Assembly: GCA_949282255.1 (NCBI GenBank)
Contig: CASDPA010000007.1
Location: 24,113-88,112, forward strand
Source: an uncultured Spirochaetales bacterium
GTDB lineage: Bacteria; Spirochaetota; Spirochaetia; Sphaerochaetales; Sphaerochaetaceae
DNA: 64,000 nt
Direction: 5' to 3'
Shown here: piece by piece, positions 17,154-27,492 of the stretch
Position numbering within the stretch: the stretch's first letter is position 1
How the letters are laid out: the number at the start of each line of letters is the position of its first letter
Position numbers and translations under genes: made by a program
Notes under the pieces: model-generated
Database searches by the model: none
The model's input: only the letters and a program-made list of their open reading frames with translations
Told to the model about the DNA's origin: nothing

Positions 17154-17884
17154 ATGCTCCGTATAGCCGTATGTGATGATAATGTTATGAGTCTCGATAC
17201 TGTCGTTCAGCATACCGGCAGATACTGGCTTATGAAGCTGTGAAATATACATCACCGAATCTGCTTTTAAATGATTTTGAGAGCGACTCCAAATTCGATA
17301 TTGTGATATTGGATATCATCATGCCCGAGGTACTGGGGATTGACATAGCCAGAAGAATCCATGCTCTAAATCCTAAGATTCGCATCATCTTCATAACCAT
17401 CAGTCATGATTATGCCATCGATGCCTACGACATCGGGGCTGTGCATTATGTTACGAAACCCGTTGGTTACGAGGCTTTGAAGCAGGCGCTTGACAGAGCC
17501 ATTCCGGCTTTCGAGGAGAAAGCGGAGGCCCGGCTTGTCATACAAATGCGGAATTCTGTTGTGCAGAGCATCGATTGCGATGATATATATTATATCGAAA
17601 GCATAGGCTACCGGCGTGTCGTATATACGAAAAAAGGGGTGATTGAGGAGACCAGGCAAACTCTCACTTCTTTTATGGACGAGCTTGAAAGATTGTGCCC
17701 CGGCCGTTTTTTCAGCCCTTACCGCGGCTATATTGTCAATTTGGATGAGATCACTACGATAACCCCCGATCATATTGTCATGAAGGAAGGCTCAAAGATA
17801 CTGATAAAAAGAGGGGATTTCAGGAGGATAAGGGATATATTCTTCTCATGGACATTCTCTGATGCCCAAAAACATGGCGGGTGA
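17154..17884 (+). pseudogene. LytTR-family response regulator with a frameshift in the receiver domain
   Basis: From the ATG at 17154 the frame gives MLRIAVCDDNVMSLDTVVQHTG, the normal start of a receiver domain with the acidic pair D8-D9, but it hits TGA at 17241. A second frame continues the same domain from about 17222 (ILAYEAVKYTSPNLLL) and runs to 17884. It carries the phospho-aspartate in VILDIIMPE, the lysine in YVTKPVG, and a LytTR DNA-binding domain (IYYIESIGYRRVVYT, FFSPYRGYIVNLDEI). One missing base around 17219-17222 explains it. A start at GTG 17240 would lack the first receiver strand and its acid pocket. Sequencing error, recent mutation or programmed shift are all possible. 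Confidence 0.8.
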
Positions 17885-17913
17885 TGTGCATAGGCGGATA
17901 TGGTGCGTTTTAC

Positions 17914-18795
17914 TCAGCACTTTGAGGCAGATTTTCTTATCTTTTCATGATAAAAGAAGTTGACAATTGCAGGAGGCGCGCTAAAAGGCCTTTCAAGCCT
18001 GTCGTTGTTGACGACATATTCCAGTCCCGATTGCCGGGCGAAGGCTTCGAGCTTCCTGTCAAGAGCCTGCCAGAAGCTTTTGTCCTTTTTGTCATAGATC
18101 TGCTCATACATCCCGGAGAGCATTGGATGGTTTCGATGAATGTAATCCATTATCACCGCCTTATAGCTACCTCTCAGATTCAGGTTCTCCAGCCATATCA
18201 GGTTGCATCTGTCCATTACTGTTTTTATTATCGCCTCAACATCCGTTATTCCTGGGAAAATCGGGGATATGAAGCAAATTGTGCGTATTCCGGCGTCATG
18301 GAAGGCTTTCATTGCATCCAGTCTTCTCTTTATTGAAACAGCATTATCCATATCCGCCCGGAAATCTTCATCAAGGGTGTTTATCGACCATGAAACACGT
18401 GCATCCTGAAAGGTTTTTATAAGCTCAAGATCCCTTAGGATGAGGTCGCTTTTTGTCGATATGCTGATCTTCGCATTGCTTCCACAGAGCTGGAGAAGAA
18501 GAGCTCTTGTTCGTTCGTATTCTTTCTCCTGTGGAAGATATGGATCTGTCACGGATCCGATGAAAAGCTCTTTGCCATCATACTTTTCCGGATTCTTGAT
18601 CTTTGGCCATTTCTTTACGTCAACGAAGGTGCCCCAGGGTTCCTGATGCCCTGTAAAGCGCTTCATGAAGGATGCGTAGCAGTATTTGCAACCGTGTGTG
18701 CACCCCACATATGGATTGACCGAATACTCGCATGCAGGCAGGTCGGACTTTGTTATGATACCTTTTGCTTTGATCTCTTTAACTTGGATATCCAT
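17914..18795 (-). CDS. Radical SAM protein, spore photoproduct lyase-like (SPL) family
   Basis: The 293-residue protein carries the radical SAM cluster motif CTHGCKYCYA (C32, C36, C39) after VNPYVG, and FIGSVTDPYLPQE, as in the SPL/Rv2578c group of radical SAM proteins. The substrate of this non-sporulating subgroup is not established. It is a single minus-strand gene; 18796-19020 holds no other coding region I can support. Confidence 0.88.
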   Translation of the reverse strand: MDIQVKEIKAKGIITKSDLPACEYSVNPYVGCTHGCKYCYASFMKRFTGHQEPWGTFVDVKKWPKIKNPEKYDGKELFIGSVTDPYLPQEKEYERTRALLLQLCGSNAKISISTKSDLILRDLELIKTFQDARVSWSINTLDEDFRADMDNAVSIKRRLDAMKAFHDAGIRTICFISPIFPGITDVEAIIKTVMDRCNLIWLENLNLRGSYKAVIMDYIHRNHPMLSGMYEQIYDKKDKSFWQALDRKLEAFARQSGLEYVVNNDRLERPFSAPPAIVNFFYHEKIRKSASKC

Positions 18796-19020
18796 AATCG
18801 CTATCTCTTATTACGTTAAATATATATTTCACCAGTGTGATTGCAAGAACTGAAAAAAAGCAAGCTATTTTGTTTGGAAACATAAATAAGTGTAGAATAC
18901 CATTTTTATGTTTTTGAAAAATCTTCATCAATATCTCATCTGAGGGAGCAATGTAATATTACAGGAGAAGTACTGCTTCTTTGAATGAAATAAGCGGAAA
19001 AATCCAGATTGAGCTGACTA

Positions 19021-19930
19021 TCATCCGCTGGCGCGGGCTGTCAGCTCCCATTTAAGTTTTATGGACTTCTCATTGTTTCCATTCGACAGCATTGAGACAA
19101 GGATTTCCGCCGCAGTTTTTCCTGTCATCTGATTCTTATGCCCAAGAGATGTGATCGGAACCGCACCAACCTGGCTGTAGAAGCTGTTGTCAAAGCTTAC
19201 GACAGATATGTCTTCTGGAACTTTTTTCCCGAATTCCATCATTCTTTTTATGAGAGTGAATGCAATTTCATCATTATAGCAGACGACGGCAGTGGAGCCA
19301 GAAAGCCTCTTATTGATGAATCGGTCAATCCTGTCGGTTCCCTGTCCGCTTATTATGGCTTTCCTATCTTCGCTGTCGTACCAGCAGAAAGAGCTGTCGT
19401 TTATTCTGAGCCCGGCATCCACCATTGCGGAAACTACCCCATGATATCTTTCCGGTCCCTGCATAACATCGCTTTTGAATATACCGGCAATTTTTGAGTG
19501 CCCTTTTTCTATCAGGTACTTTGCAAGCAGATATCCTCCTTCATAATTGTCATCAAGGACGCAGGGAAAATCTGGAAGGTTGTGGTATGCACCGTGTAAG
19601 AAAAGGACAGGTATCTCCATTTTCTTCAGCCTTGAGAATATGTCCGTGTTCGGAGTAGGTAGGGCGGTTTTCGATCCTTCGATCAGAATGGCACTTACAT
19701 TTTTCTCAAGCAAAGCCAACAAGATCTCTCTCTCCCTCTCGACTTTGTTCTCGGTAGCGTATACAAGTGTGGAATATCCATTTATCTCAAATATGTTTTG
19801 TGCATCGTGGAGAATTGATGGAAAGATATAGTCATCGATGAAGGTGGTCACCACAGCAATCTGCTTTGTGTCTGATCTGTCTTTTTTGATCTCCTTTATA
19901 TAGGAACCACTTCCTTGCTTCCGTTCTATA
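19021..19930 (-). pseudogene. araR: AraR-type arabinose repressor missing its DNA-binding domain
   Basis: The frame encodes the sugar-binding half of AraR: QIAVVTTFIDDYIFPSIL, SAILIEGSKTALPTPN, AGIFKSDVMQGPERYHG and CYNDEIAFTLIKRMMEFG closely follow Bacillus AraR. Upstream of the first usable start (GTG 19854) the frame stays open and still shows the linker IERKQGSGSYIKE, the end of a GntR winged helix. The first ~70 residues are absent and the DNA there belongs to a binding-protein gene on the other strand. The remaining 277 residues could bind arabinose but not DNA. Confidence 0.8.
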
Positions 19931-20688
19931 GCCTTAGAAACGACGAGCAGATCGCTGCGGCTCAGAACTTCATACAGAATGAGGTTGATTACCTCCTTAT
20001 TTCAGCAGCTGGAACAGCCGGGTGGGATTCAGTTCTCCAGGATGCACAGAATGCTGGAATCTACGTAATCCTTTTTGATCGCACAATCGACGCCGATGAG
20101 AGCCTCTATGTGGCTTCAATAGTTTCCGACATGGCATTGGAGGGAGAGACAGCAGTGAATTGGCTCGCATCCCAGGGGCTTCCTGAATACAATATCATTC
20201 ATATTCAGGGTGTTATGGGATCTGCTGCACAGATTGGAAGAACAGGTGCTCTCGATGCGATGGTCGCAGCAAACAGCAATTGGAATCTTGTAACCCAGCA
20301 GACAGCAGAATGGAATGCTGAAACAGCGCAGCAGATCGTACAGTCCGTAATCGATGCAGGAACACCATTCAACGTAATCTATGCTGAAAATGACGATATG
20401 GCCCGTGGTGCCGTTGCTGCACTTGACAGGGCAAATATCTCCCACGGAGTTGACGGTGATGTGATCATCATGGGATTCGATACTAACAGATGGGCTCTTG
20501 AGGAGCTTCTTGCCGGAAGATGGAACTACGATGGACAGTGCAATCCGTTCCAGGCTGCATACATCGATGAGATCATCAAGAACCTGGAACAGGGTATCCA
20601 GCCTGCAGAAAAGGTCATCTATCTTGAAGAGAGAGGCTTTGATGCTTCTACAATTACCGCAGAAGATGTGGAGAAGTATGGAATCTAA
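19915..20688 (+). pseudogene. Sugar ABC substrate-binding protein (YtfQ-like) missing its N-terminus
   Basis: The frame encodes about 257 residues of a type 1 sugar-binding protein (IAAAQNFIQNEVDYLLISAA, GWDSVLQDAQNAGIYVILFD, VIYAENDDMARGAVAALD, VIIMGFDTNRWALEEL). It lacks the signal peptide and roughly 65 mature residues that normally precede IAAAQNFI. The only start is a TTG at 19915 without a good ribosome-binding site. It should be the receptor of the importer at 20803-24445, probably for arabinose or an arabinoside. Without a signal peptide it would stay in the cytoplasm. Confidence 0.82.
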
Positions 20689-20720
20689 GCAGAAATAAGA
20701 CTGTATTATTTTCTGGAAGG

Positions 20721-20764
20721 CAAGGCACGGGGAAGGCTCATGTAGATGCACTCCACGTGCCTTG
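20721..20764 (+). other. Hairpin between binding-protein gene and ABC ATPase gene
   Basis: CAAGGCACG (20721-20729) and CGTGCCTTG (20756-20764) form a perfect 9-bp stem around a 26-base loop. There is no T run. Such structures after a binding-protein gene usually stabilise its mRNA and lower expression of the downstream ATPase and permeases. Confidence 0.55.
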
Positions 20765-20802
20765 ATTGTCAGATGGCAAAACTAAAAAAGGAGTGATATG
20801 GC

Positions 20803-22308
20803 ATGCAGAAGGATTCTGTTCTTGAAATGAGAGGAATCTCAAAAAGCTTTTATAGCGTAAAAGCACTGCAGAATGTCGATTTTACGCTTAAAGAAGGGGA
20901 AATCCATGCTCTTATGGGTGAAAATGGAGCAGGAAAGTCAACACTTATCAAGGTCCTTACAGGTGTTTATGAAAAGGATGGTGGAAAAGTTTATTTGAAG
21001 GGTGTTGACGGTGAGGTGCACATAAAATCCCCGGAAGATGCCCAGAACAAGGGTATAAGCACTGTTTATCAAGAAATCACGCTCTGCCCAAATCTTACAG
21101 TGGCGGAGAATATGTATATAGGGCGGGGAAAGGCAAAGATCACAAAATGGCACAAGATGAATCACGATGCCACAAAAATCCTTGAGAACCTGCAGATCCC
21201 TGCAAAAGCTGAGCAACAGCTTGGGACATGCTCGATAGCAGTCCAGCAGATGGTGGCAATTGCACGCGCTGTGGATATGGATTGTAAGGTTTTGATCCTT
21301 GATGAGCCTACATCCTCACTAGATGAGACCGAAGTCGCAAAGCTTTTCAAACTCATGCTCGATTTGAAAAGCAGAGGGGTTGGAATCATCTTTGTGACAC
21401 ACTTTTTGGATCAGGTATATGAAGTGTGTGACAGAATTACTGTTTTAAGGGATGGCAAGCTTGTGGGATCATATTCGATAGAGAATTTACCTCGTGTCGA
21501 ATTGGTTTCAAAGATGCTTGGAAAAGAGCTTGACGACCTTTCGGAGATAAAGGGTTCTGATGATTTTGAGACTGTCGGAGATGATGTCGTGTACGAAGCT
21601 GCAGGTCTGGCCAGCGTTGCTTCAAATCCTTTTAATTTCCAAATTCATAGGGGGGAAGTCAATGGTTTTACCGGACTCCTTGGCTCCGGCAGGAGTGAAT
21701 CTGTTCGTGCCATTTTCGGGGCGGACAAGGTCACAGGAGGAAAGGTTAGGGTTGATGGAAAGGATGTCCGTATCTCGAAACCGAGGGATGCTATGAAGCA
21801 CGGCATCGGATATATTCCCGAGGACAGAAAAAAAGATGGGATTGTGGGGGATCTTTCTGTAAGGGAGAACATAATCCTTGCTCTACAGGTCATGAAAGGC
21901 TTCTTTGGACCGATTTCAAGGGTTAAGGCTGAAGAATTTGCAGATAAGTATATCAAGCTTCTTGAAATCAAGACCGAGTCTCCCGATACTCCGATAAAAT
22001 CTCTTTCTGGAGGAAACCAGCAGAAGGTCATCCTTGCACGTTGGCTTTTGACGAATCCACAATATCTTATTCTCGATGAGCCGACAAGGGGAATCGATAT
22101 CGGAACCAAGATCGAAATCCAGAAGCTTGTGCTTGATTTGGCCAAGGAAGGAAGGAGTGTTACATTCATCTCTTCTGAAATTGATGAGATGCTCAGAACC
22201 TGTTCCAAGCTCTATGTCATGAGGGATGGAAAACAGGTAGGAGAGATTTCAGGAGACGGACTCACACAGAATAATGTAATGAATACAATTGCAGGAGGGG
22301 GAAATTGA
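20803..22308 (+). CDS. Sugar ABC transporter ATPase, two nucleotide-binding domains
   Basis: The 501-residue protein is a duplicated ATPase of the AraG/MglA/YtfR class. The N-terminal half has Walker A GENGAGKST and Walker B VLILDEPTSSLD, but its signature is altered to CSIAVQQMVAIARA. The C-terminal half has the intact signature SLSGGNQQKVILARWL and LILDEPTRGIDIG, but a Walker A-like segment of the degenerate type common in this class (TGLLGSGRSE). It drives import through the two permeases that follow. AAAAAAGGAGTG precedes the ATG. Confidence 0.94.
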   Translation: MQKDSVLEMRGISKSFYSVKALQNVDFTLKEGEIHALMGENGAGKSTLIKVLTGVYEKDGGKVYLKGVDGEVHIKSPEDAQNKGISTVYQEITLCPNLTVAENMYIGRGKAKITKWHKMNHDATKILENLQIPAKAEQQLGTCSIAVQQMVAIARAVDMDCKVLILDEPTSSLDETEVAKLFKLMLDLKSRGVGIIFVTHFLDQVYEVCDRITVLRDGKLVGSYSIENLPRVELVSKMLGKELDDLSEIKGSDDFETVGDDVVYEAAGLASVASNPFNFQIHRGEVNGFTGLLGSGRSESVRAIFGADKVTGGKVRVDGKDVRISKPRDAMKHGIGYIPEDRKKDGIVGDLSVRENIILALQVMKGFFGPISRVKAEEFADKYIKLLEIKTESPDTPIKSLSGGNQQKVILARWLLTNPQYLILDEPTRGIDIGTKIEIQKLVLDLAKEGRSVTFISSEIDEMLRTCSKLYVMRDGKQVGEISGDGLTQNNVMNTIAGGGN

Positions 22309-23402
22309 AAGAGGCAGCCATTAAGAACAGCGGCATGAAAAAGCTTACCCAGCTGATGAGAAAACAGATATTCATTCCTATTGCCGCTTTGTTGATTCTG
22401 ATCATATTCAATCTGATCGCAGATCCTTCATTTTTTCAGATAAATTATGCTAGAAACAGTGCAGGAGATCCTGTTCTCTCAGGATATCTGATCACGATCT
22501 TGGATAATGCTTCCGAACTTGCCATTCTTGCAATCGGAATGACGCTTGTAACTGCAGCCTCAGGAGGGCAGGACATAAGTGTCGGAGCGGCGATTGCAAT
22601 CAGCGGCAGCGTGGTTCTTCGTGTTCTCTGTGGAGATAACCCCAGGCCTGAAGAGCTGCAGGCTTCTATTCTCACCGCCTTTTTGATAAGCTGTCTTGTT
22701 TCAATGTTTTTCGGTGCTTTCAATGGAACGTTGGTCGCATATTTCAATATTCAGCCTATGATTGCGACGTTGATCCTGTATACTGCTGGGCGATCCATTG
22801 CGGCATGGATCAATAACAACAGGCTTCCAATCATATCCGATCCTGTTTTCGGCTACTTTGGAACCTTCATTCCAGGCATTCCGATCCCGACACCTATCTT
22901 CATTGCCGCAATATGCATGATAATCATCGCACTTGTCTTGAAGTTCACAACACTCGGACTTTATACGCAAGCTGTTGGAATAAATCCGAATTCTGCAAAA
23001 CTTAATGGAATTAATCCGCAGTTCATAAAGTTCCTCACATATGTGATCATGGGACTTTGTGTGGCTGTGGCAGGATTTATCAAGGTCACAAGATTCTCCA
23101 CAATAAACTATTCGGTTGTTGCTGCAGATATCGAGATGGATGCGATTCTTGCTGTCGTACTTGGCGGAAATGCACTCTCCGGAGGCCGCTTCAGCATGGT
23201 CTCATCGATTCTCGGTGCATATGTTATCCAGTTCTTGACGACTACGCTCTTCAAGTTCAATGTCTCGTCGAGCGCCCTTCCCGCATACAAGGCAATTGTT
23301 GTCATCGTTCTTGTGGTTATCAGCGCACCTACAGTGAGAACAAAGATGTCAAAGCTATGGAAGAATTTTCAGAATGCAAGACTTAAGAAGGAGGTAGCCT
23401 GA
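22305..23402 (+). CDS. Sugar ABC transporter permease (YtfT/AraH-like)
   Basis: The 365-residue membrane protein has around ten segments and the family motif ITGG-like TAASGGQDISVGAAIAISG near residue 90, plus LGGNALSGGRFSM late in the protein. The start is a TTG overlapping the ATPase stop (TTGA), with a strong GGAGGGGG just upstream. The ATG at 22335 is an alternative. It probably forms a heterodimer with the next permease. Confidence 0.9.
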   Translation: MKEAAIKNSGMKKLTQLMRKQIFIPIAALLILIIFNLIADPSFFQINYARNSAGDPVLSGYLITILDNASELAILAIGMTLVTAASGGQDISVGAAIAISGSVVLRVLCGDNPRPEELQASILTAFLISCLVSMFFGAFNGTLVAYFNIQPMIATLILYTAGRSIAAWINNNRLPIISDPVFGYFGTFIPGIPIPTPIFIAAICMIIIALVLKFTTLGLYTQAVGINPNSAKLNGINPQFIKFLTYVIMGLCVAVAGFIKVTRFSTINYSVVAADIEMDAILAVVLGGNALSGGRFSMVSSILGAYVIQFLTTTLFKFNVSSSALPAYKAIVVIVLVVISAPTVRTKMSKLWKNFQNARLKKEVA

Positions 23403-24445
23403 TGAAAACTGTTCTGAATAAGAAGACAAGAAGGCTTTCCACAATGTCGGACACAAATCTCCTTCTTGCTATCACAATCACCGTCTTCTTGCTTATGTAT
23501 CTATCGGCAATGATTTTTATTGGACGTGGATTCTTGCGTTTTCAGATGTTCTTCAACATCCTTAACGAGAATGCAGCCCTGATAATCCTTTCCTGCGGAA
23601 TGAGCATCGTGATGATTACCGGCGGAATAGATATATCTGTGGGTAAGCTCACCGCCCTGATATGCATGAGTGCGGCTGTCAATCTTGATTACCAGGGAGG
23701 AAATGTGTTGACTGCAGTCCTTTTATCGCTTGCAATAGGTATTGCGTTCGGCTTAGTCCAGGGCTTCCTTGTTGCTTATCTGGATATACAGCCTTTCATA
23801 GTCACACTTGCTGGAATGTTTTTTGCAAAAGGTATGACAACCATTGTGAACTCGACACAGTTCAATGTACAGAATGAAGCATTTGTCGCGTTGAAGAACA
23901 CCAGGGTATGTGTTCCTGGTACCGGATATGTGAACAAGCTTGGGGTGTATGTTCCAGCTTACGTTGAAATAGGCGTCATCATCGCGCTTTTGACCGTAGC
24001 AGTTCTTTTTGTCATCCTCAGATGGACCAAGCTTGGAAGAAGCTTTTATGCGGTAGGAGGAAACGCACAAAGTGCGAACATGCTTGGAATTAATGTGAAG
24101 CGTACAAAATTCCTCGCACATCTGTTATGCGGCCTTCTTGCAGGCATTGGAGGATTTGTATACTTTTTGCACGTTGGTTCTGGTGCCCCTTCCCATGCGA
24201 CAGGAGCCGAGATGAATGCTATTGCTTCTTCGATCATCGGAGGCACGATGCTTACCGGAGGGGTTGGCAATATAATCGGTACTTTCTTTGGAGTGCTTTC
24301 TCTTAGTACAATAAAGAATATAGTGACGATGCTTGGCCTTGATGATGCATGGTGGACGAATATAACTGTAGCCCTCATGATCTGTATCTTCCTTGTTGTC
24401 CAGTCTGTTGTGCTTTTAAGGAAGAGGACAAAGGCAAAAGCTTAG
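23402..24445 (+). CDS. Sugar ABC transporter permease (YjfF-like)
   Basis: The 347-residue second permease shows MITGGIDISVGKLTALICM and GGTMLTGGVGNIIGTF, typical of BPD_transp_2 sugar permeases. Its ATG overlaps the stop of the first permease (TGATG at 23400-23404). The pair of permeases plus a single double-headed ATPase is the YtfR-YtfT-YjfF arrangement, known for furanose sugars; together with araA and araD downstream this suggests arabinose or arabinofuranosides. Confidence 0.9.
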   Translation: MKTVLNKKTRRLSTMSDTNLLLAITITVFLLMYLSAMIFIGRGFLRFQMFFNILNENAALIILSCGMSIVMITGGIDISVGKLTALICMSAAVNLDYQGGNVLTAVLLSLAIGIAFGLVQGFLVAYLDIQPFIVTLAGMFFAKGMTTIVNSTQFNVQNEAFVALKNTRVCVPGTGYVNKLGVYVPAYVEIGVIIALLTVAVLFVILRWTKLGRSFYAVGGNAQSANMLGINVKRTKFLAHLLCGLLAGIGGFVYFLHVGSGAPSHATGAEMNAIASSIIGGTMLTGGVGNIIGTFFGVLSLSTIKNIVTMLGLDDAWWTNITVALMICIFLVVQSVVLLRKRTKAKA

Positions 24446-24454
24446 GAGGTGTTT

Positions 24455-26011
24455 ATGGAATTGAAGCTTGAATCCTGTTATCTAGGCATAGAGTTCGGAT
24501 CAACCAGAATAAAAGCTGTTTTGATCTCTTCTGAATACATACCTCTTGCCTCAGGTGGTTATACCTGGTCGGATCATCTTGAATCCGGTTACTGGTCATA
24601 CTCCATGGCTGAGGTTGAGAAAGGGCTGAGAAGCTGTTATGCGGCTCTCAAAAAGGAAGTTAAAGAGAAATATGGAGTGACTCTCACCACTTGTGGAGCT
24701 ATTGGGATTTCTGCGATGATGCACGGTTACCTCCCTTTTGATGAAAACGGCAGGCTTTTGACGCCGTTCAGGACATGGAGGAATACGACCACAGGCGAGG
24801 CTGCTGAAAGATTGACAGCGCTCTTTTCCTTCAATGTCCCACAGCGCTGGAGCATTGCCCATCTTTATCAGGCAATGTTGAATAGCGAGCAGCATGTGAA
24901 AGACATATCATATCTCACAACACTTGCGGGTTATGTCCATCATAAGCTCACGGGACGCAATGTGCTCGGAGTAGGAGATGCCTCAGGGATGTTCCCGATA
25001 GATTCTGAAAAATGTGATTATGATTTTTCGATGGCAGATAAATTTGAGCAACTTGTGCATATCGATGTAAGAAAAATCATGCCAAAGGTCCTAAAAGCAG
25101 GAGATGATGCAGGATTTCTCACAAGGGAAGGTGCACTTTTTATCGATCCCGATGGCGATTTGAAGGAAGGCATCCCGTTTGCTCCTCCAGAGGGGGATGC
25201 AGGAACAGGTATGACTGCTACAGATTCTGTGAGGGAGAGGACCGGTAATGTGTCTGCGGGAACCTCGATCTTTTCGATGGTGGTTTTAGAAAAGATGCTC
25301 AGCACGGTTCATCCTGAAATAGATCTGGTCACAACTCCTTCTGGAAAGCCTGTCGCGATGGTGCATTGTAACAACTGCACCACAGATATGAACAGCTATG
25401 TCTCGATCATACAGGAAGCAGTCGAGCTCATGGGGGGGAACAGCGACCTCGATGAGATATACCGGCTGTTATATAAGAAATGTCTGGAAGGGGATCTGGA
25501 TGCTGGTGCTTTCACTGTTTACAACTACATTTCTGGTGAGCCCGTTGTTGGCTTAAACGATGGGAAACCTGTCATCATCAGAAGAGCGGACAGGCCGGCC
25601 CGTCTTGCGGATTTTGTGCGGGCTCATCTTTATTCAGCGCTTGCCGCTTTGGCCTATGGGATGTCGATTTTGCAGGATGAAGGCGTCAAGATAGACAGGC
25701 TCATGGGGCACGGAGGTCTCTTCAGGCATCCGGTTACAGGAGCAAAATTCCTCTCATCAAGCGTTAATGCCACTGTGTTCACTTTGGAGACAGCAGGAGA
25801 AGGTGGTCCTTATGGCATGGCCATTCTTGCAGCATACCGTGTGAGCGGAAAAGGAAAGACGCTGGAGGATTTCCTCGATGACGAGGTCTTTAGGGATGCC
25901 AAGGGCTCCAGAATGGATCCGGTTAAAGAAGAGGTTGAAGGCTTCAGGGTTTATCTGAAGAGATTCCTTGACGGACTTGATGTGGAGAAAGAAGCTGTCA
26001 GGTGTTTTTAA
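24455..26011 (+). CDS. FGGY-family carbohydrate kinase, probable L-ribulokinase
   Basis: The 518-residue protein has the FGGY ATPase fold: YLGIEFGSTRIKAVLI at the start, ISAMMHGYLPFD, GNVSAGTSIFSM, and the late GHGGLFRHPVTG. In sequence it resembles the xylulokinase-like FGGY group rather than the E. coli AraB type. Its place between an arabinose-type importer and araA-araD indicates that it phosphorylates L-ribulose. ATG 24455 has AGGAGG at 24444-24449. Confidence 0.87.
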   Translation: MELKLESCYLGIEFGSTRIKAVLISSEYIPLASGGYTWSDHLESGYWSYSMAEVEKGLRSCYAALKKEVKEKYGVTLTTCGAIGISAMMHGYLPFDENGRLLTPFRTWRNTTTGEAAERLTALFSFNVPQRWSIAHLYQAMLNSEQHVKDISYLTTLAGYVHHKLTGRNVLGVGDASGMFPIDSEKCDYDFSMADKFEQLVHIDVRKIMPKVLKAGDDAGFLTREGALFIDPDGDLKEGIPFAPPEGDAGTGMTATDSVRERTGNVSAGTSIFSMVVLEKMLSTVHPEIDLVTTPSGKPVAMVHCNNCTTDMNSYVSIIQEAVELMGGNSDLDEIYRLLYKKCLEGDLDAGAFTVYNYISGEPVVGLNDGKPVIIRRADRPARLADFVRAHLYSALAALAYGMSILQDEGVKIDRLMGHGGLFRHPVTGAKFLSSSVNATVFTLETAGEGGPYGMAILAAYRVSGKGKTLEDFLDDEVFRDAKGSRMDPVKEEVEGFRVYLKRFLDGLDVEKEAVRCF

Positions 26012-26027
26012 GCATAGGAGGGTAAAA

Positions 26028-27491
26028 ATGGAGAAAAAAGAATTCTGGTTTGTTGTGGGATCTCAGTTCCTTTATGGTCCCGAGGTTCTTGAAACGGTTG
26101 AAAACAGGGCAAAGGAGATGGCTTTGGGGCTTTCCAAGGTTCTTCCCTATAAGCTTGTATATAAGGTTACAGCCAAGACCAATAAAGAAATTATGGATGT
26201 GGTGAAAGAGGCCAATTACGATGACTCGTGTCTTGGAATTGTTACCTGGTGCCATACTTTCAGCCCAAGCAAGATGTGGATCAACGGCCTTGAAGCTCTG
26301 CAAAAACCATATTGTCATCTTGCAACGCAGTATAATATGGAAATCCCAAATGAAGAGATAGATATGGATTTCATGAATCTCAACCAATCTGCACATGGAG
26401 ATAGGGAACATGGATTCATTGCATCAAGACTGAGGATGCAGAGGAAGGTCATCGCTGGATATTGGAAGGATGAAGAGGTTCATTCCCGCCTTTCTTCATG
26501 GATGAGAACCGCATATGGTGTTGCTTTTTCAAAGAATCTGAAAGTCATGCGCTTTGGGGATAATATGAGGGAGGTCGCGGTGACGGAAGGTGACAAGGTT
26601 GAGACTCAGATCAAACTTGGCTGGCAGGTCAACACCTGGCCGGTAGGAAAGCTTGTGGAGGTTATGGACAGCGTTACCGAAAAGGAAATCGATGAGATGA
26701 TGGACATCTACCGCTCAAGCTATGATTTTGCAACCGATGATATGGATTCTGTCCGTTATCAGGCCAAAGAGGAGATCGCAATTAAAAAGATGATGGATGC
26801 CGAAGGCTGTTCAGCTTTTTCCAACACATTCCAGGACCTTTATGGAATGGAACAGCTTCCAGGACTTGCAAGCCAGCATCTGATGGCTCTCGGCTACGGC
26901 TATGGAGGAGAAGGGGATTGGAAGGTAAGTGCGATGATGACCATAATGAAGAAGATGGGAAAGGATGAGAACGGGGAGTCCGCATTCATGGAAGACTATA
27001 CTTATAATCTCGCACCTGGTGCAAAGTATAGTCTTGGTGCCCATATGCTTGAAGTATGTCCCACAATCGCTTCTTCCCGCCCTCGTATTGAAGTCCATCC
27101 GCTTGGAATAGGTGACAGAAAGGATCCTGCCCGTCTTGTTTTCGAAGGAAAAGAAGGGGATGCTATTGTTGTTTCTCTTGTTGATATGGGAGGAAGGCTG
27201 CGTCTGATATGTCAGGATGTAAAATGTGTCAAGCCTATTCTTCCAATGCCGAATCTTCCTGTAGCCCGTGTTATGTGGCAGGCTTATCCAGATCTTGAGA
27301 CTGGAATCGAGTGCTGGATAACCGCAGGAGGTGCGCATCATACCGTCTTAAGCTATGATGTCAGTGCAGAGCAGATGAAGGATTTTGCAAACATGATGGC
27401 AATAGAGTTTGTTCATATTTCAAAAGACACGACAGTTGAGAGTCTTGAGAAAGAGCTTTTCTTGAATGATATTGCATGGAAGCTGAGGTGA
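26028..27491 (+). CDS. araA: L-arabinose isomerase
   Basis: The 487-residue protein converts L-arabinose to L-ribulose. It starts [19 protein letters not shown], contains [12 protein letters not shown], the [11 protein letters not shown] helix, and the metal and substrate residues in [13 protein letters not shown] and [13 protein letters not shown]. Length fits the family (about 500). AGGAGGG precedes the ATG; an upstream start at 25968 would overlap the kinase by 44 bases without a ribosome-binding site. It is followed by araD after one base. Confidence 0.97.
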   Translation: MEKKEFWFVVGSQFLYGPEVLETVENRAKEMALGLSKVLPYKLVYKVTAKTNKEIMDVVKEANYDDSCLGIVTWCHTFSPSKMWINGLEALQKPYCHLATQYNMEIPNEEIDMDFMNLNQSAHGDREHGFIASRLRMQRKVIAGYWKDEEVHSRLSSWMRTAYGVAFSKNLKVMRFGDNMREVAVTEGDKVETQIKLGWQVNTWPVGKLVEVMDSVTEKEIDEMMDIYRSSYDFATDDMDSVRYQAKEEIAIKKMMDAEGCSAFSNTFQDLYGMEQLPGLASQHLMALGYGYGGEGDWKVSAMMTIMKKMGKDENGESAFMEDYTYNLAPGAKYSLGAHMLEVCPTIASSRPRIEVHPLGIGDRKDPARLVFEGKEGDAIVVSLVDMGGRLRLICQDVKCVKPILPMPNLPVARVMWQAYPDLETGIECWITAGGAHHTVLSYDVSAEQMKDFANMMAIEFVHISKDTTVESLEKELFLNDIAWKLR

Positions 27492-27492
27492 T

